Below, in pieces: positions 10,675 through 23,600 of a stretch of DNA of 64,000 bases. The position numbers and the translations under genes are program-made. The number at the start of each line of letters is the position of its first letter. Position 1 is the stretch's first letter. Below the pieces are notes generated by a model that ran no database searches, was not told the DNA's origin, and saw only the letters and a list, made by a program, of their open reading frames with translations. Source of the stretch: Alisma plantago-aquatica (lineage: Eukaryota > Streptophyta > Magnoliopsida > Alismatales > Alismataceae); NCBI GenBank assembly GCA_963693085.1, contig OY856413.1, positions 540,568,879-540,632,878 on the forward strand. Reading direction: 5' to 3'.

Positions 10675-11598
10675 TGTAAGGAGTGGGATCCGAAAGGAGA
10701 TCCAATCCCTACTTACTTTTGAGATAGACTCTTCTATCCAAACATACTTGCAAGCATGCTCGATTAGACATAATTTTTTTCTCAAATGATGATATATGAA
10801 ATTATAGAACATTGAAAATCAAGTTTGTCACATCTAAACGTGAAGATCACGATTTTATAATTAATTTTAGCTTTTGGATTTATTTCACATGTTATTTAAT
10901 ATTTTGGGATTAAAGTACATTCTCTCTCCTAAACTACACTAGGATAGGTAAGTTTATCAAAATAAAATGAAAATTCACAGGGTTTAATTTCACTTTTGGA
11001 TACTTTTACTATTTATTTAACACTTTTGGATTTCATCCAATTTCCTTTTCAAAAAAGGAATTAAATTAGTTATTATTATGCAAATAATGTGAAACTTGGT
11101 TCTGAAGGCAATAGGCACCCAAGGAACACATTTTCACTATTATATTTTTATTTTGAGATTTCTTTTTATGAGTTATGGAACGATTAGGATATTTGACACA
11201 TTATTATTGTATATATCAAAACATCATATCAATACTTACTTATTAATGTCAGCTTGTTACAAAAAGGGTTTCATATATATATGAATGAAAATTCATCTTT
11301 TAATCAATTAACATATTTAATATATTTGTTCCACTTTAATTTATATGATTGCACTTGAAAAATCTGATTGACACTTTAACACATGTATTAATCATATTTT
11401 TCTCCATTACGTGAGTATTAGTTAGCAAAGGAAATGTATGTAATATATTTCATGAATTAACTTTCTTGTTCGCACATATTTAAATTATTATGTAAATGTC
11501 TTTAAGTTTTATCCTTGTTTTGTCAAATCTATGAAACCAAATCTTACTAGATTACTAATCATAGAATAAGGTAAAAATCTAAGTTCTGGTTCATTACA
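10675..11598 (-). repeat. 3' LTR (left copy) of the non-autonomous element
   Basis: 924 bp. It aligns throughout with 12600-13556, and shared segments include ATTAGACATAATTTTTTTC and TTACAAAAAGGGTTT. Divergence is considerable, so the insertion is old. Confidence 0.85.
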
Positions 11599-12599
11599 AC
11601 ACTCCACCCCTTTAAATGATTTCATCCTCGAAATCTAATCGTTCCAACATAACCAATCCCTATACTCTACACCTTTAAAATGTTTTACCTAATAAGTCAA
11701 ACAAAACTATAGATTCAAAGAAAGTCTTTCCATAACTCATGTACTTCATCACTTTCATCTTAAAGGCATTACACAAAACAAAAAACATATCTTTAAAATC
11801 TAACTAGGAGACTATGGGTTAATTGTGTATCTTATAGTTGTGAACGTTTTAGGGGTCTATGTCGTTCATAAAACATGTATTCAACTAACAGGTCATAACA
11901 AACTAGGGTTGATCTTTAGGTCCTTGTGTTTCTAACTAACAACCCTAAGATTCACTACATCCACCTAAATGTCATATTGTACAGAAAGGTAGGTCAAGTA
12001 AACCTTCATATTATGTCACATATCCCTAGTCACCACTTCACAATCAATATGAGGGTTGAGATGTCTATTATAACTAATTTTAGGGTTTCCCCCGCCATAC
12101 TTCATACAAACTTTTATTGCGACTTAGTTCAATAATGCATCGACAAAATCAAAGAAAGTTTTCATACATATAGTAGTATAATTGAAAATAAGTTTTTCTT
12201 CGAGAATTTTGGTGTCATAAAACAATATCAGCTCAAAATCAGTACGATAACCAAATCACAATTTTATCCATAGGCGATCTCCTTACCAACTTTTTCTTAA
12301 TTCTCATAACATATCTCCATCCTAAAGTTAGATCTTAACATCCAAAGGTATATATCATTATCAACCTACATTATAAGGTAAGAACACTTAAATCCTTAAC
12401 ACATTTGGGTTTACTAACCATGATTCTTATGTGTACCTCATATAATTCAAAATAGATCCTTTCATCATCTCCTAAATATCATAAACCAATTCTACGGTAA
12501 ACATTTCACTCAGATAATAACTATATAGGGCAAGGGTTCTAATTTGGGAGAAAATTTGAAATAGTTAGAAATATGAGCTTTGTGGCTGTGATACCATCT
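11599..12599 (-). other. Internal region of the non-autonomous element, with PBS and PPT
   Basis: About 1 kb without an open frame resembling gag or pol. The primer-binding site is at 12585-12596 (minus: TGGTATCACAGC), three bases from the 5' LTR. The polypurine tract is at about 11599-11614 (minus: AAAGGGGTGGAG). Confidence 0.75.
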
Positions 12600-13556
12600 T
12601 GTAAGGAGTGGGACCCGTAAGGAGATCCATTACCTACTTATTTTTTAGAATAAAATCATCTATCCAAACATACTTTCAAGCATGCTATATTAGACATAAT
12701 TTTTTTCTCAAATGATGATATATGAAATTATAAAACATTGAAAATTGAGTTTGTCACACCTAAACATGAGGAACATGATTCTATAATTAATTTTCCCTTT
12801 TCGATTTATTTAGCATGTTATTTAATATTTTTGGATCAAAATAAATTATCTCTCCTAAACTACAATAGGATAGGCAACTTTATCAAAATAGAATGAAAAT
12901 TCACACATGTGCTTATTTTAGTAAGTATATTTAGAATCTAGGGTTTAATTTCACTTTTGGAGACTTCTAGTCATTTACTTAACACTTTTGGATTTTATCC
13001 TAATTTTTTTCTAAAGAGGAATTAAATAATTTATTATTATGCAAAAATGTGAAACTAGGTTCTCAAGGCAATAGGCACTCAAGGATCATGTTTTCACTAT
13101 TTTATTTTTATTTTGAGATTTCTTTTTATGAGTTATGGAACCATCAGGAATTATTGACACATTATCATTGTATATACCAAAACATTATATCAACACTTAC
13201 TTATTAATGTCACCTTGTTACAAAAAGGGTTTTATATATATGCATAGAAATTCACCTTTTACTCAATTAACATATTTAATTTATTTGTTTCACTTTAATT
13301 TTTACGATTGCACATGAAAATTCCAATTGTCACTTTAACACATGTATTAATCATATTTTCCTCCATTATGTGAGTATTAATTAGAAAAGAAAATGTATGT
13401 AATATATTTCATGAATTAACTTTCATGTTAGCATATATTTACATTAATATGTAAATGTCTTTAAGTTTTATCCTTGTTTGGTCAAATCTAAGAAACCAAA
13501 TCTTACTAGATTTATGATCATAGAATAGGGTAAGATCTAAGTTTTGGTTGGTTACA
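12600..13556 (-). repeat. 5' LTR (right copy) of the non-autonomous element
   Basis: 957 bp, partner of 10675-11598. The 33-base difference is spread over several indels. Confidence 0.85.
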
Positions 13557-13561
13557 ATGCG

Positions 13562-14560
13562 GGCATGTGCGATTAGGAAAGATGTTATGCTAAAGCAGGA
13601 AAACCACAACTACAGTTGTTCTTCAATAGAATGATTCAAGATTCAAGAGATTTAAATTGTGAAACTAAGGTTTTTGACATCTTCCTCATTACCTTTTGAG
13701 CATGGAAAGCCCAACCACCAGATGAGACGTGGATGGATTCATCGTGGAGCTCCTCCGACCATGAGTGGCCAAGGGATAAAAGAAATATAAGGAGTAGTAG
13801 GTAAAACTAATGAAAAATAGTGATGGAAACAAACACAGGAATCCCGATGAAGATAACAGTGAAGAAAACATACTGAAGGAGCACAAATTTAAGATAAGAA
13901 ATAGAAATAGTAGTTAAAGGAGGAAAAAAGGGGAAGACATAATACCTTCAAACTTGGTGAATCCTTTTTTGTTAAATCTTACAGGGGTTATCGTTGACTC
14001 TTCCATGACACCACTGAGGGTGTCGATGGTTGGAGATGGTCCTCTAGAGTCAACCTTGAGAGAGGTTATAGGAACAATAGGGGAGGCTAGAGTAAGGATG
14101 CTAGAGGGAAAATGGATACTGGGGTTTGGTTCTTGGATGTCCAGGGAAGGTTTCTAGGGGTTCCCTTTGAATGTTGTAGGGTATAAGGGGAAAGGGACTT
14201 CAAGGAAGTGGATATAGGGGAGTACAAAGGAGGCTCAGGGAGTTTAGGAATTCTATGGAATGACAACCCCTGATGTTTGGATGGACATCTTTGGGAATGG
14301 GTGTTAATGGTGTTGGAGAGGTTTTCTTGAGAAGAGACTCTTTGGAGAGAGAGAGGATGAAGAGGAGGAATGCCTCAGGGATTATATAATTATGCTAAAA
14401 CTGGGATGAGTGGGGGAGAAAGCCTCAACAACTTTGTATCCTTTTGCAAGTGTGTGAGAGAGAAAAATAGCCTTCCAATTAAACCAAGAAAAGAAAAAAA
14501 GGAAAATGAACACATGAGAGGAAATTATTCAGATATTTAGGTTTGATAATTCAATCGATT
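13562..14560. other. Unassigned stretch with traces of coding-like sequence
   Basis: 13690-14500 is richer in G on the plus strand, which makes the minus strand rich in Pro and Ser codons. Minus-strand frames are short and broken. I cannot assign it to a family: it may be a decayed gag-like or host coding region, or LTR sequence. Nothing else is seen. Confidence 0.3.
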
Positions 14561-15257
14561 ATATCATTGATAAATATGAATAGTAACTATATAAAACCTT
14601 TCCTAGTTAGTTTAGAGGGTCAAAAGAAGTCAAAACAACTACAAACGTGGTCTATAAATTATTTAGGGGGTCTAGAACCTTCCTAGACACTAACAAATCA
14701 GTTTTTAATATCTTTCATCCATGATTTTCATATTAATCACTATCTTGATTTAAATAAAAGATAAGATAAGGTGAACCATCTTTCCTGTTGTTGACTTCTT
14801 GTGTTGAATTCAATATTGAGAGTTTTTATCTTCTGGGGGCTTGTCTTGTTTATTATTTATGTCCCTTGGAGAAGTTATATAGGGGTGAGAAAAGAGAGAG
14901 AATAATATTATTTATTCTTTATGTGAAAAGTATCTAAAATGAAAAGGAAAGCATATTCACTATTTCTTATATGTGAATAATTTGACATATTAGAAATTTC
15001 AAGAATTTATCTTTAACTTTATCACTTCTAGTACTCCAAGAAGCTAGAGAAAGAAAAGAAGGTGAAACTAGTTCACATTATCTTTTGAGATAACGAGAAA
15101 CATATTAATGTATTATTGAAAAAAGATGTTTGTGGTTCTTTTATACTTGTTATATTATTACTAAAAAAATCCTATATTCGGATATTTACATTAGGTCCCT
15201 ATGTTAACTTTTATTAGAAAATAACTACATTAATGGTTCCAATTATCTATGAAACTT

Positions 15258-15920
15258 TAGGTTGTTACAGTAACACATCCTAATACTTCTCTGGGCTAAG
15301 CACGTTTAATAATAAAGTTCTTTGTGATTGCCTCTCTTTAAAGGAGGTCTACCTTTATGATATGGGTAGTGAAATCATTTATTTTAAGATCATTTTATTA
15401 AAGTCCTCAAATATAGAAATGTTACAATATCCCATTTAGATTCTAGAGGACCTCTTCAATATAAACTATATGGAGTTCATACCATAATGACCCACGTGAA
15501 CCCAACTCCTGATCATGTCTAGCAACATAACGATTGCTCTATCAACTAGGGTAGCCCTTTCCAACATGCCTGGATTATGTAGCTTAAGAATGCAAGATAC
15601 AACTCCACCTAGGCCCTACCTACTACTGGGGAAATAGGTTTGATACCATTTTTAACACTTGGGTCTACTGCATAAAGTTTTAAAAATGAGAATGGCCCCA
15701 CAAACTACTAATGGCCTCGATTGTGCATTTCATCCTCATTTGAGCACATGTTATCCATCCTAGTATTACTCTAGGATGATCACACTTAACCATAGAGTTC
15801 TTAATGATGGACACCCTAAAAAGGAGGTGCACCTTGGTGATATGCATACTCCAATCATTCCTTTTAAGATCATTTTATCTGAGGCTTCACAATTTGGGAT
15901 GTTACAATGATCTGTCATAC
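15258..15920. repeat. Two diverged direct copies of a ~170-bp segment
   Basis: 15265-15440 and 15745-15915 share the order ATCCTA(G)TA, GAGTTCTT, AAAGGAGGT, GATATG, AAGATCATTTTAT and ATGTTACAAT. They are about 480 bp apart. They may be remnants of LTR sequence from another element. Confidence 0.5.
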
Positions 15921-17194
15921 CTTTTAGGTATCTTAAACCCCTAAATAAAGCTTTCCATGATCCTTATTTGGATTTCATTATATCTACTTAATATACTAAT
16001 CATATTTTACAAATTTGGACGGGTGCAATTTATTTAGTACATTATGTTTCCATTACATGTACATATTTGATCGGTTGAACAACTTTTCCTAAGTCAAAAA
16101 TAAGAACTAAATGAGGACTAATTGGTCCAAACTCAATAATTAATTTGAGGACTTTTTCAATGTAGTCTTGTACAAAAGCATGATACAATCAATATTTAAA
16201 GAAGATTAAATCTAAAAATTACAACTACAACTCCAATATCGTTGTTGTCAAAATTAGAAGCCTAGAAACTATTAGTACTACCGATGATATCAATATTAGC
16301 TCAAAAGTAAGCATGTCATCTACATAAATATACATCAAAATATAAACATAGTTTTTGACTTTGAAATATACATTAGTTTTCTATATTTATATGAAACCAT
16401 ACAATGCAAGAACTTTATGAACTTTCTTATGGTATCATTATGGGGCTTGTTTGAAGCAATGGAGGTATTTGACTTATACACAATTTTCAGAGTACAACCT
16501 AAACTTGTAGTCGATCCATATAAATTTGTTCCTATAAATTTCTATTTAACAATTCAGATCAAACAACCTTTGATAAGTAATTTTATAATCAATGTCAATG
16601 AAATAGAATCTAGATTTCTGAGCATATGTAGTGAAATTTAGTATACTTTTCTTATTTATATCCCTTGGTAACAAATCAAGCTTTGTAACAACCCCAAAAG
16701 TTTGTAGTTGCCTTTTGAATATTCATTTACACCGTATGGAGTTGCATGTTGTTGAAGATCCAATAAGTCTCATGTGTGTTTGTATAATATTGATTTTGTC
16801 TCACTATTGATTGCTTCCTTTTACAAGGAGGAATTATACACACTAATAACATCACTATAAGATTGAGACCATCATTCACGAGACAAAAATATAAATCATC
16901 ACCATGACTCCTTTATTTCCTCCCTTGGTAGATATTCTAAGTTCTACATCATTATTAGTATTAGATGCATTTGATACATCCTCTAAAGGTTAAATGGAAG
17001 GATAAAATAACATTTTGATAGGTGATATATGTTCAAAATTTTGCATTTGTATATTTTAAAATAATATGTTGTTCTATAATATTAATGTTACTAGTAGTAA
17101 CCATAAATCTACGTGAAGCATTGAATCGAGGATATCTTATAAAGATACCATCAAAGGTTTTATTTCCTAATTTTCAATTTTTAGGTTTAGTTAT

Positions 17195-17450
17195 TGAAAC
17201 TATGGCTAAAATCAAGCAAGATAGAAACTTGAGTGGTAAAGGAACATGTCCCCAATGTAGGGACCCAGGTTTGAAACCTAAGTCATGCACCATAAAAATG
17301 AATTATCCCATCACACAATCTAGCCCACTATGTGATTTAAATGCCCCTTTTACTGTGCATGTAGTTGAGGAGGCCCATGGGTTTATACTTTTGGGGTCAG
17401 GTTACTTATATGGCTCTTTCTCAGGGGTGGTTCCCATGTCATAACACAAA
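17195..17450 (+). mobile_element. Possible tRNA-derived SINE
   Basis: A pol III A-box-like TTGAGTGGTAAAGG lies at 17229-17242 and a B-box-like GGTTTGAAACC at 17268-17278, about 39 bases apart as in tRNA-derived SINEs. The consensus B box is GGTTCGANNCC. A less AT-rich body of about 150 bases follows inside the decayed Copia pol. I cannot see clear target duplications or a 3' tail. Confidence 0.35.
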
Positions 17451-18316
17451 ACTTTGGCTAAACACACCCAAACTTCAATTCATATTAGGATGTTATTATC
17501 ACAAGATTTCTTTTAGATTCTTATTCATTTCTATACTCTATTTGAATTATATAGGATGATAAAATTTCATACCATGATAAGTTATTTGATGGGTCTAATT
17601 TCATTAAAATAGAATTCATTAAATATTTTAGAATTCTATTTATAAGTTTATTTTATTGCAATGAATATGAAGGCGTAGATTCGAGTAAAATAATATGAGT
17701 TGCACAAAAATTATTAATAGAACAGAAACCATGTTAATCACCCTATCAAAATGAAGAAGTTTTACTTTCTATTAAGTTTCTCTTCTATTTCTATTGTTTA
17801 TTTAAAAAAATGACACATGCTTTATCTTTTGAATTTTAAAAGTATAACTTTCTATAGCATGAAATGTTTTTGAAAAGTATATTGTGTATCATTTTATCAC
17901 CCCTGGATAAGTTATACTTCAATTATATACGATCCATATAAGATAAATATAGAATTTCAAATCCCATGTATTATTTGAGGATATAGTTTCTTAGTTGATT
18001 TAGTTTCACTACATACTTGAGACTTACTATTTATATCAACAACATTATGCATATATTTTAGCAATCTAAGGGATTCCATATGTTTCAAAAATCTATAATT
18101 TGCATGTCCACTTATATTGAGCCACATTTTGAGGGATTCAACAATATAATGAGACATACAAATATAACCAATAGAACTATTTCATACATCCATGATAGAC
18201 ATATTATTTGAACTATAAACCTCCCTAAATATTCTTGAGACTTCAAATTATGGCTTTATTGGTAACAAAGACACTTTGATTCCATACTTTATAAGTTTTG
18301 ACATGGAGATCATATT

Positions 18317-18472
18317 TGTTGGATCAATGATAGGCTCTAGAGATGGTGAATAGAGCTAAGACCACTTAAAAAATTCATTAGACCTTCAAGATATTTCCAA
18401 TATAATATTACAAGTATGAACTTTGAGTGGAACAAAACATACATAGATAGGGAGAGAGAGATTGACACAAGC
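18317..18472 (-). repeat. 3' LTR of the Sirevirus-like element, first part
   Basis: 156 bp matching 42500-42658, cut by CACTA-2 after 18472. It continues at 38360. Confidence 0.85.
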
Positions 18473-18509
18473 CACTCCTACAGAAATGGCTTATAACGTC
18501 ACATTTACG

Positions 18510-19040
18510 GGCGTCAGTTGTATACAAGAAACCGACGCAAAACCCTACAACATTGGTTTATTACAAAAACCGACATCTATCTGTGAAGAGCGACCAGACA
18601 CGGGTATCACTTTTTATTTAGTGTTGGTTCCTTAATAAGTAACCGACGCCTAAAATCGACAGCCAAATCCAAATTTTCTATTGGAAAAAAATTACCTCCA
18701 AAATATAACAAATGACGTCGGTTGTGAACAAAACAACCGACGAATAAAGGTTTTCGCGAGACAGAAATTGAGATAGTCAGTTTTCTTGCAAAAACCACAC
18801 CAATGTGTTTCGCGCGCTATCCCTGCGAAAATTTTCACCCCCTTTGGTGTCGGTTTTATATGGAAACCGACGACTATGGTCAGAATTGGAGAACATTTTG
18901 TTTATGTCGGCATATGTAGATAGACGTCGGTTTTTCAAGTAGAAACCGACGACTATAATTGAGCAAAGGTGTCAGTTTTTTTTATGGTAACTGACTCCTA
19001 TTATTATAAGCATTAGTTGGTCTTAATAACCGATATCGAT
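18510..19040. repeat. CACTA-2 5' subterminal inverted-repeat array
   Basis: GGCGTC(A/G)GTT ... AACCGACGCC units as in CACTA-1 but more decayed, for example GTGTTGGTTCC and CATTAGTTGG variants. Many show C-to-T or G-to-A change at the CG positions. Confidence 0.8.
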
Positions 19041-19129
19041 TGTTAACTTAATAGCACCCACGCGAAACAAACTCTTCCCCTTTCTCTATTTCATTGCAAT
19101 CGAACGTCAATTTTAGGGTCTAGCAATTC

Positions 19130-19480
19130 TACCGCCGATCACTTCCTGCTTCTCTCTGCTCGCCGTCGCTGCGGCAGTCATTCTCTTTGCTCGCCACTAC
19201 CGCCGCCCTCCTCCTTGCTCGCCACCACCGCCGCTATTCCTTCTATGCTCGTCGGTCAGCTGCCTGCAGCTCACCTTCGTGTGTCCTTCTCTCCTTGCTT
19301 GCTTGCCCGCTCGGCTTCCACATACACCCCTCCATCTCACCCTCTCTCCCTACTCCAGAGCAAGATGCCCGGCTGGGCTCAAACAGAGGTAAACATCCCC
19401 AAAAACCCTCTATCTCGCCTTCTCTCCCTACTCCAGAGCAAGACGCTCGATCGACTGGGCCCAAATAATAATTTTAATAT
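19130..19480 (+). promoter_or_regulatory. GC-rich 5' leader of CACTA-2 with a 78-bp duplication
   Basis: A GC-rich block (CTCGCCACCACCGCCGC near 19220) is followed by two copies of a 78-bp unit starting CCCTC(C/T)ATCTC at 19328 and 19406, each with CTACTCCAGAGCAAGA. It probably holds the promoter or 5' untranslated region. The three overlapping long frames here are composition artefacts. Confidence 0.45.
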
Positions 19481-19989
19481 ACCAAAATGATCGAAAAACC
19501 CTCAGCTTTCCAATGATGATGTCTATTTCCCCTAATTGTGTTCATATCTTCTTTGAATCCCTGTTTTATTACACTGCTTGATCTTTAATCACATAAACTT
19601 TATCAACATTACTACTTGTATGATCCTAGTGATTAAAAGCACTCTTTCCTGGTACCTCAGTAACTAATGTTTCCTTGAGATGAGTGTTTAATTGATCTAG
19701 CTTGTTTACTTTCCTTCTAATGCCATCTTTTATGTTTTATGACCCACTAGTCACCTTTAGAGTATTAAAATGATGCAACTTGTACACTTGTTAAGTTTGA
19801 ATCTATAAATCCCATGAAATGATATCACCCCACAAAATCAGTAGTCACTATTGTGTCTTGTATACTCTAGAATCAAGATCTAATACTCTTATGCAATTTT
19901 AACACCATGAGACCTCTTTTGCTCATTCTAGTAGATTATTATAACCTATGATGTCCTAACAGGAAACCATGCTCTTAATGATATGATTT

Positions 19990-20545
19990 TGTTGGCCTAG
20001 AAAATGGTCCAAGATTTACTCATTAGGAGTAAATGTTGGATAGTCCCCGGTTTGGGACTGTTCTTGAACACCTAATCTCACTTAGGATGTAAGTGTATAA
20101 TGTGTATTGGGTTTTCAAGAAAACTTCGGTAGCACTTCTCCATTTGTCCTCTAAGTACATATGTACTTGGAGAACAGCGGAGAAATGTTGTCGAAATTTT
20201 CTTGAAAACCCAATACACATTATACACTTACTAGTGAGATTAGGTGTTCAAGAATGGGATAGGTGGTACACATTTATTATATATAAGAATGACAACACAT
20301 TTATTTGTTGGCCTAGAAACCCATCCAAGATTTACTCATTAGGAGTAAATCTTGGATAGTCCCGGTTTGGGACTATTCTTGAACACCTAATCTCACTTAG
20401 GATGTAAGTGTATAATGTGTATTTGGTTTTCAAGAAAATTTCGGTAACATTTCCCCATTTGAAAACCCAATACACATTATGCACTTACTAGTGAGATTAG
20501 GTGTTCAAGAATGGTATAGGTGGTACACATTTATTATATATAAGA
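19990..20545. repeat. Hairpin units in CACTA-2
   Basis: Two units matching the 315-bp hairpin units of CACTA-1 in opposite orientation. The first (about 20008-20317) has the full inverted repeat with apex CTCTAAGTACATATGTACTTGG. The second (about 20318-20545) has lost the apex and part of both arms. They lie directly upstream of the transposase start. Confidence 0.85.
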
Positions 20546-20644
20546 CCTTAAACCCTAAAGTTTTAACCATGCATAAAATCTAATCTGTTAACCCTAGACC
20601 CTAATCTTGTTCTAATATATACTTGTTTTCTCTTTGATCATAGA

Positions 20645-23600
20645 TTGGATAGATCACGGATGTCCATTCCAAATCACTGTACCCTAAAGTTTATTTCTGG
20701 TCTTTATCAATTTATTAAATTTACCAAGGAACATAGGAAACAACCTGGAGATAGGTTCTACTGTCCATGTAGGCATTGTGGTAACAACTTGAAAGTCAGC
20801 ACTGGTGATGAAATCAAAAGTCATGTCATGTGCAACAGGATTGTACAAGGCTATACAGAATGACATTGGCATGGAGAGATTGCAAACCTAAAATCAGTGG
20901 ATGTCGATAGAAGTTCTTGTGTGGAAGAAGTAATTGTATCCGATGACGTAGATGTGAACGAACCAGTTCCAGTAGACATCATTGATGTGATGTTGGATAG
21001 TTGTGGGGTAGAGCACACCGATCCACCTCCCATGTTTAGAAACATTGTGCATGATGCTGAGATACCATTATACATAGGTTGTAAGTTTACGAAGCTTAGC
21101 ACTGTGTTGAGATTGTATAAATTGAAAGCTAACAATCGATGGAGTGACAAAAGCTTCATGTCATTGTTGTCTTTGTTGAAAGAAATTCTTCCTGAAGGAA
21201 ACGAGCTTCCAATCTCAACATACCGGTTAAAGATATTGGTGTGCCCAATGGGAATGGAGGCCAAGAAGATACACGCATGCCTGAATGATTGTGTTTTATT
21301 TCAAAAGGCCTATGTAGATTTGAAAGATTGTCCGAAATGTGGTGCGTCAAGGTATAAACTGACAACTTCGGGGGAGTCCAAAACTGGTTCTCCTGCCAAG
21401 GTGATGTGGTATCTACCTATAATACCACGGTTTCAACGCTTGTTTGCCAATCCCATAGATGCGAAGAATTTGAGGTGGCATGTAGATGTTAAGAAAAATA
21501 ATGATGGGATCCTACGACATGCGTCTGATTCCCCACAGTGGAAGAAGATTGATTTATTGTACCCTGAATTCGGTGAAGAAGACAGGAATCTAAGACTTGG
21601 GCTTTGTATAGATAGGATGAATCTGTATGGGACATTGAGCAGCCAACATAGCACTTGTCCAGTTATGCTTGTTATATACAATCTTCCTCCCTGGTTGTGT
21701 ATGAAAAATATGTTCGTTATGCTGTCGTTGTTGATATCGAGCCCTAAACAGCCTGGAAATGATATTGACATTTATCTTGAACCTATGATTGATGACTTGA
21801 AGAAGCTCTAGGGTGAAGGTGTGATGACCTATGATGCTTCACGAAGAGAGACATTTCGTTTGCATGCTATGTTGTTTTGCATTGTGAATGACTTTCCATC
21901 GTATGGGAATTTGTCTGGATATAGTGTCAAAGGATCCAAAGTGTGTCCTATATGTGAAGAGAACACTAATTTAATACGACTAAAACACAGTGGCAAGACT
22001 ATATATCTTGGTCATTGAAGGTTTCTTCCAAAATTTCATTTGTATCGTAGGTTACGCAAAGCATTCAATGGATGGAATGAGGAACAGAGTGCACCTAAAC
22101 CTATATTAGGGGAGGATGTTCATGAAAGAGTAAAAGACATCACCAATGAATTTGGTAAGAGATCACAATGTGCGATGGCCACACGGAGTGACAAGTCTTT
22201 ATTCAAGAAGAAGTCAATATTTTGGGATCTTCCTTATTGGAGTTCTTTGACAGTCATGCATTGTATCGATGTCATGCACGTTGAGAAAAATGTATGTGAT
22301 AGCGTCATCGGTACTCTGTTGAATATACCAGGTAAGACTAAAGATGGGATAAAATCCAGAATGGACCTATGTGAAATTGGAATAAGGACAGAATTAACAG
22401 AAGTAGTTAGTAGCAATCAGAGAACATACTTACCTCCTGCTTATTACATGTTGTCTAGAAAGGAGAAGAAAGCTTTTTGTGAATGCTTGGTAAATGTTAA
22501 GGTGCCACAGGATTACTCATCCAACATGCGTACATTGGTATCAATGAAAGATCTGAAGTTGATAGGTCTTAAATCTCATGATTGTCACACTCTAATGCAA
22601 CAAATATTGCCCGTGGCAATTTGATCTATATTGCCAAAGCATGTACGGTTTGCAATCACCAGACTTTGTTTCTTTTTCAACAGTCTGTGTAGTAAAGTTA
22701 TTGAACCTAATACTCTTGATATATTACAAAGAGAAGTGGTTGTTACGCTATGTCATCTTGAGATGTATTTTCCTCCTTCGTTCTTTGATATCATGGTACA
22801 TCTTATTGTCCACTTGACTAGAGAAGTGAAAATGTTGGAACCAGTTTTCTTACATTGGATGTATCCCTTTAAACGATACATGAGCATTTTTAAAGGTGAT
22901 GTTCGAAACCGTTATCGGCCTGAAGGGAGTATTATTGAGGGTTATGTTGCGAGAGAGGTTATGGATTTTTGTAATGACTTTCTGAGTGGTAATGACGCTT
23001 CTGTGAATGACAAGAATATTGAGGAGCATTTTGGCAAAGGAATTTTGGGATCACGGGTGAAAGTAATCAGCCGTGAGTAGTTGGAGCAAGGTCACTTGTA
23101 TATTTTACAAAATATCGACGAAGTGAGTGTTTATATCGAGGAACATACCAATTTCATCAAGAGACAATATCCTCGATCCAATTCAATGTGGCTTGCTAGA
23201 GAGCATAACAAGACATTTATTAAGTGGTTTGAAGATAAAGTCTTACATCAACTATCTCAAACACCAGATAATCTTACTGAAACCATCAAATGTCTCGCCT
23301 TTAAACCAAAATTGAATGTTATATCTTATGAAGAGTTTGACATAAATGGATTCTCATATTACACAAAGCGTCAAGATGATAAGAGTGTCATCCAAAACAG
23401 TGGGGTCACCCTTCAAGCGTCTTCATTGTTTTTTGCAAGTGCAAAGGATAAGAGTCCACATGAAGATAAAATGTCATATTACGGTGTCATTGAAGACATA
23501 TGGGAGTTTGACTATGTAGATTTCAGATTTTCTCTTTAAATGTAATTGGGTTGACAACAACAAAGGAGTTATAGTGGATGAATTGGGTTTCATGTTAGTG

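Larger units (their letters stand above)
10675..13556 (-). mobile_element. Non-autonomous LTR retrotransposon (LARD/TRIM-like)
   Basis: Direct repeats at 10675-11598 and 12600-13556 (924 and 957 bp) start TGTAAGGAGTGGG and end TTACA. They are bounded by a perfect 5-bp duplication, ATGCG at 10670-10674 and 13557-13561. The primer-binding site read on the minus strand just inside the right LTR is TGGTATCACAGC, one change from the initiator-Met site TGGTATCAGAGC. A purine-rich tract lies inside the left LTR, so the element reads on the minus strand. The internal region is only 1.0 kb with no gag or pol. Next to the tract is TTTCGAGGATGAAAT, close to the TTTCGAGATGAAATT beside the tract of the Tekay-like element in this window, which suggests a gypsy parent. 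Confidence 0.88.
14561..18316 (-). mobile_element. Old Copia element, pol half (left part)
   Basis: Decayed minus-strand Copia pol. The reverse-transcriptase catalytic YVDDM is readable at 16326-16312. Weak Copia linker sequence lies around 16860-16980. The GAG-pre-integrase region is at 18157-17957 with a GHANYRFLKHMESL motif. Many stops and frameshifts break it. The matching gag and protease half lies at about 44740-45442, on the other side of the Sirevirus insertion. The sequence before the insertion (DVIYVSHRRVN, 44650-44690) and after it (MSKLIKYGIKV, 18305-18270) joins into one Copia-like stretch, so the two halves are one element. LTR borders were not found. Confidence 0.6.

Noticed and set aside
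17229..17278. tRNA gene
   Set aside because: A- and B-box-like motifs are present, but no cloverleaf with acceptor stem and anticodon can be drawn; a SINE fits better.
17022..17444. 140-codon frame as a gene
   Set aside because: It bridges decayed Copia pol and the possible SINE with no coherent domain.
19187..19490. Overlapping Ser/Pro/Leu-rich frames
   Set aside because: They are produced by the GC/CT-rich, internally duplicated CACTA-2 leader.
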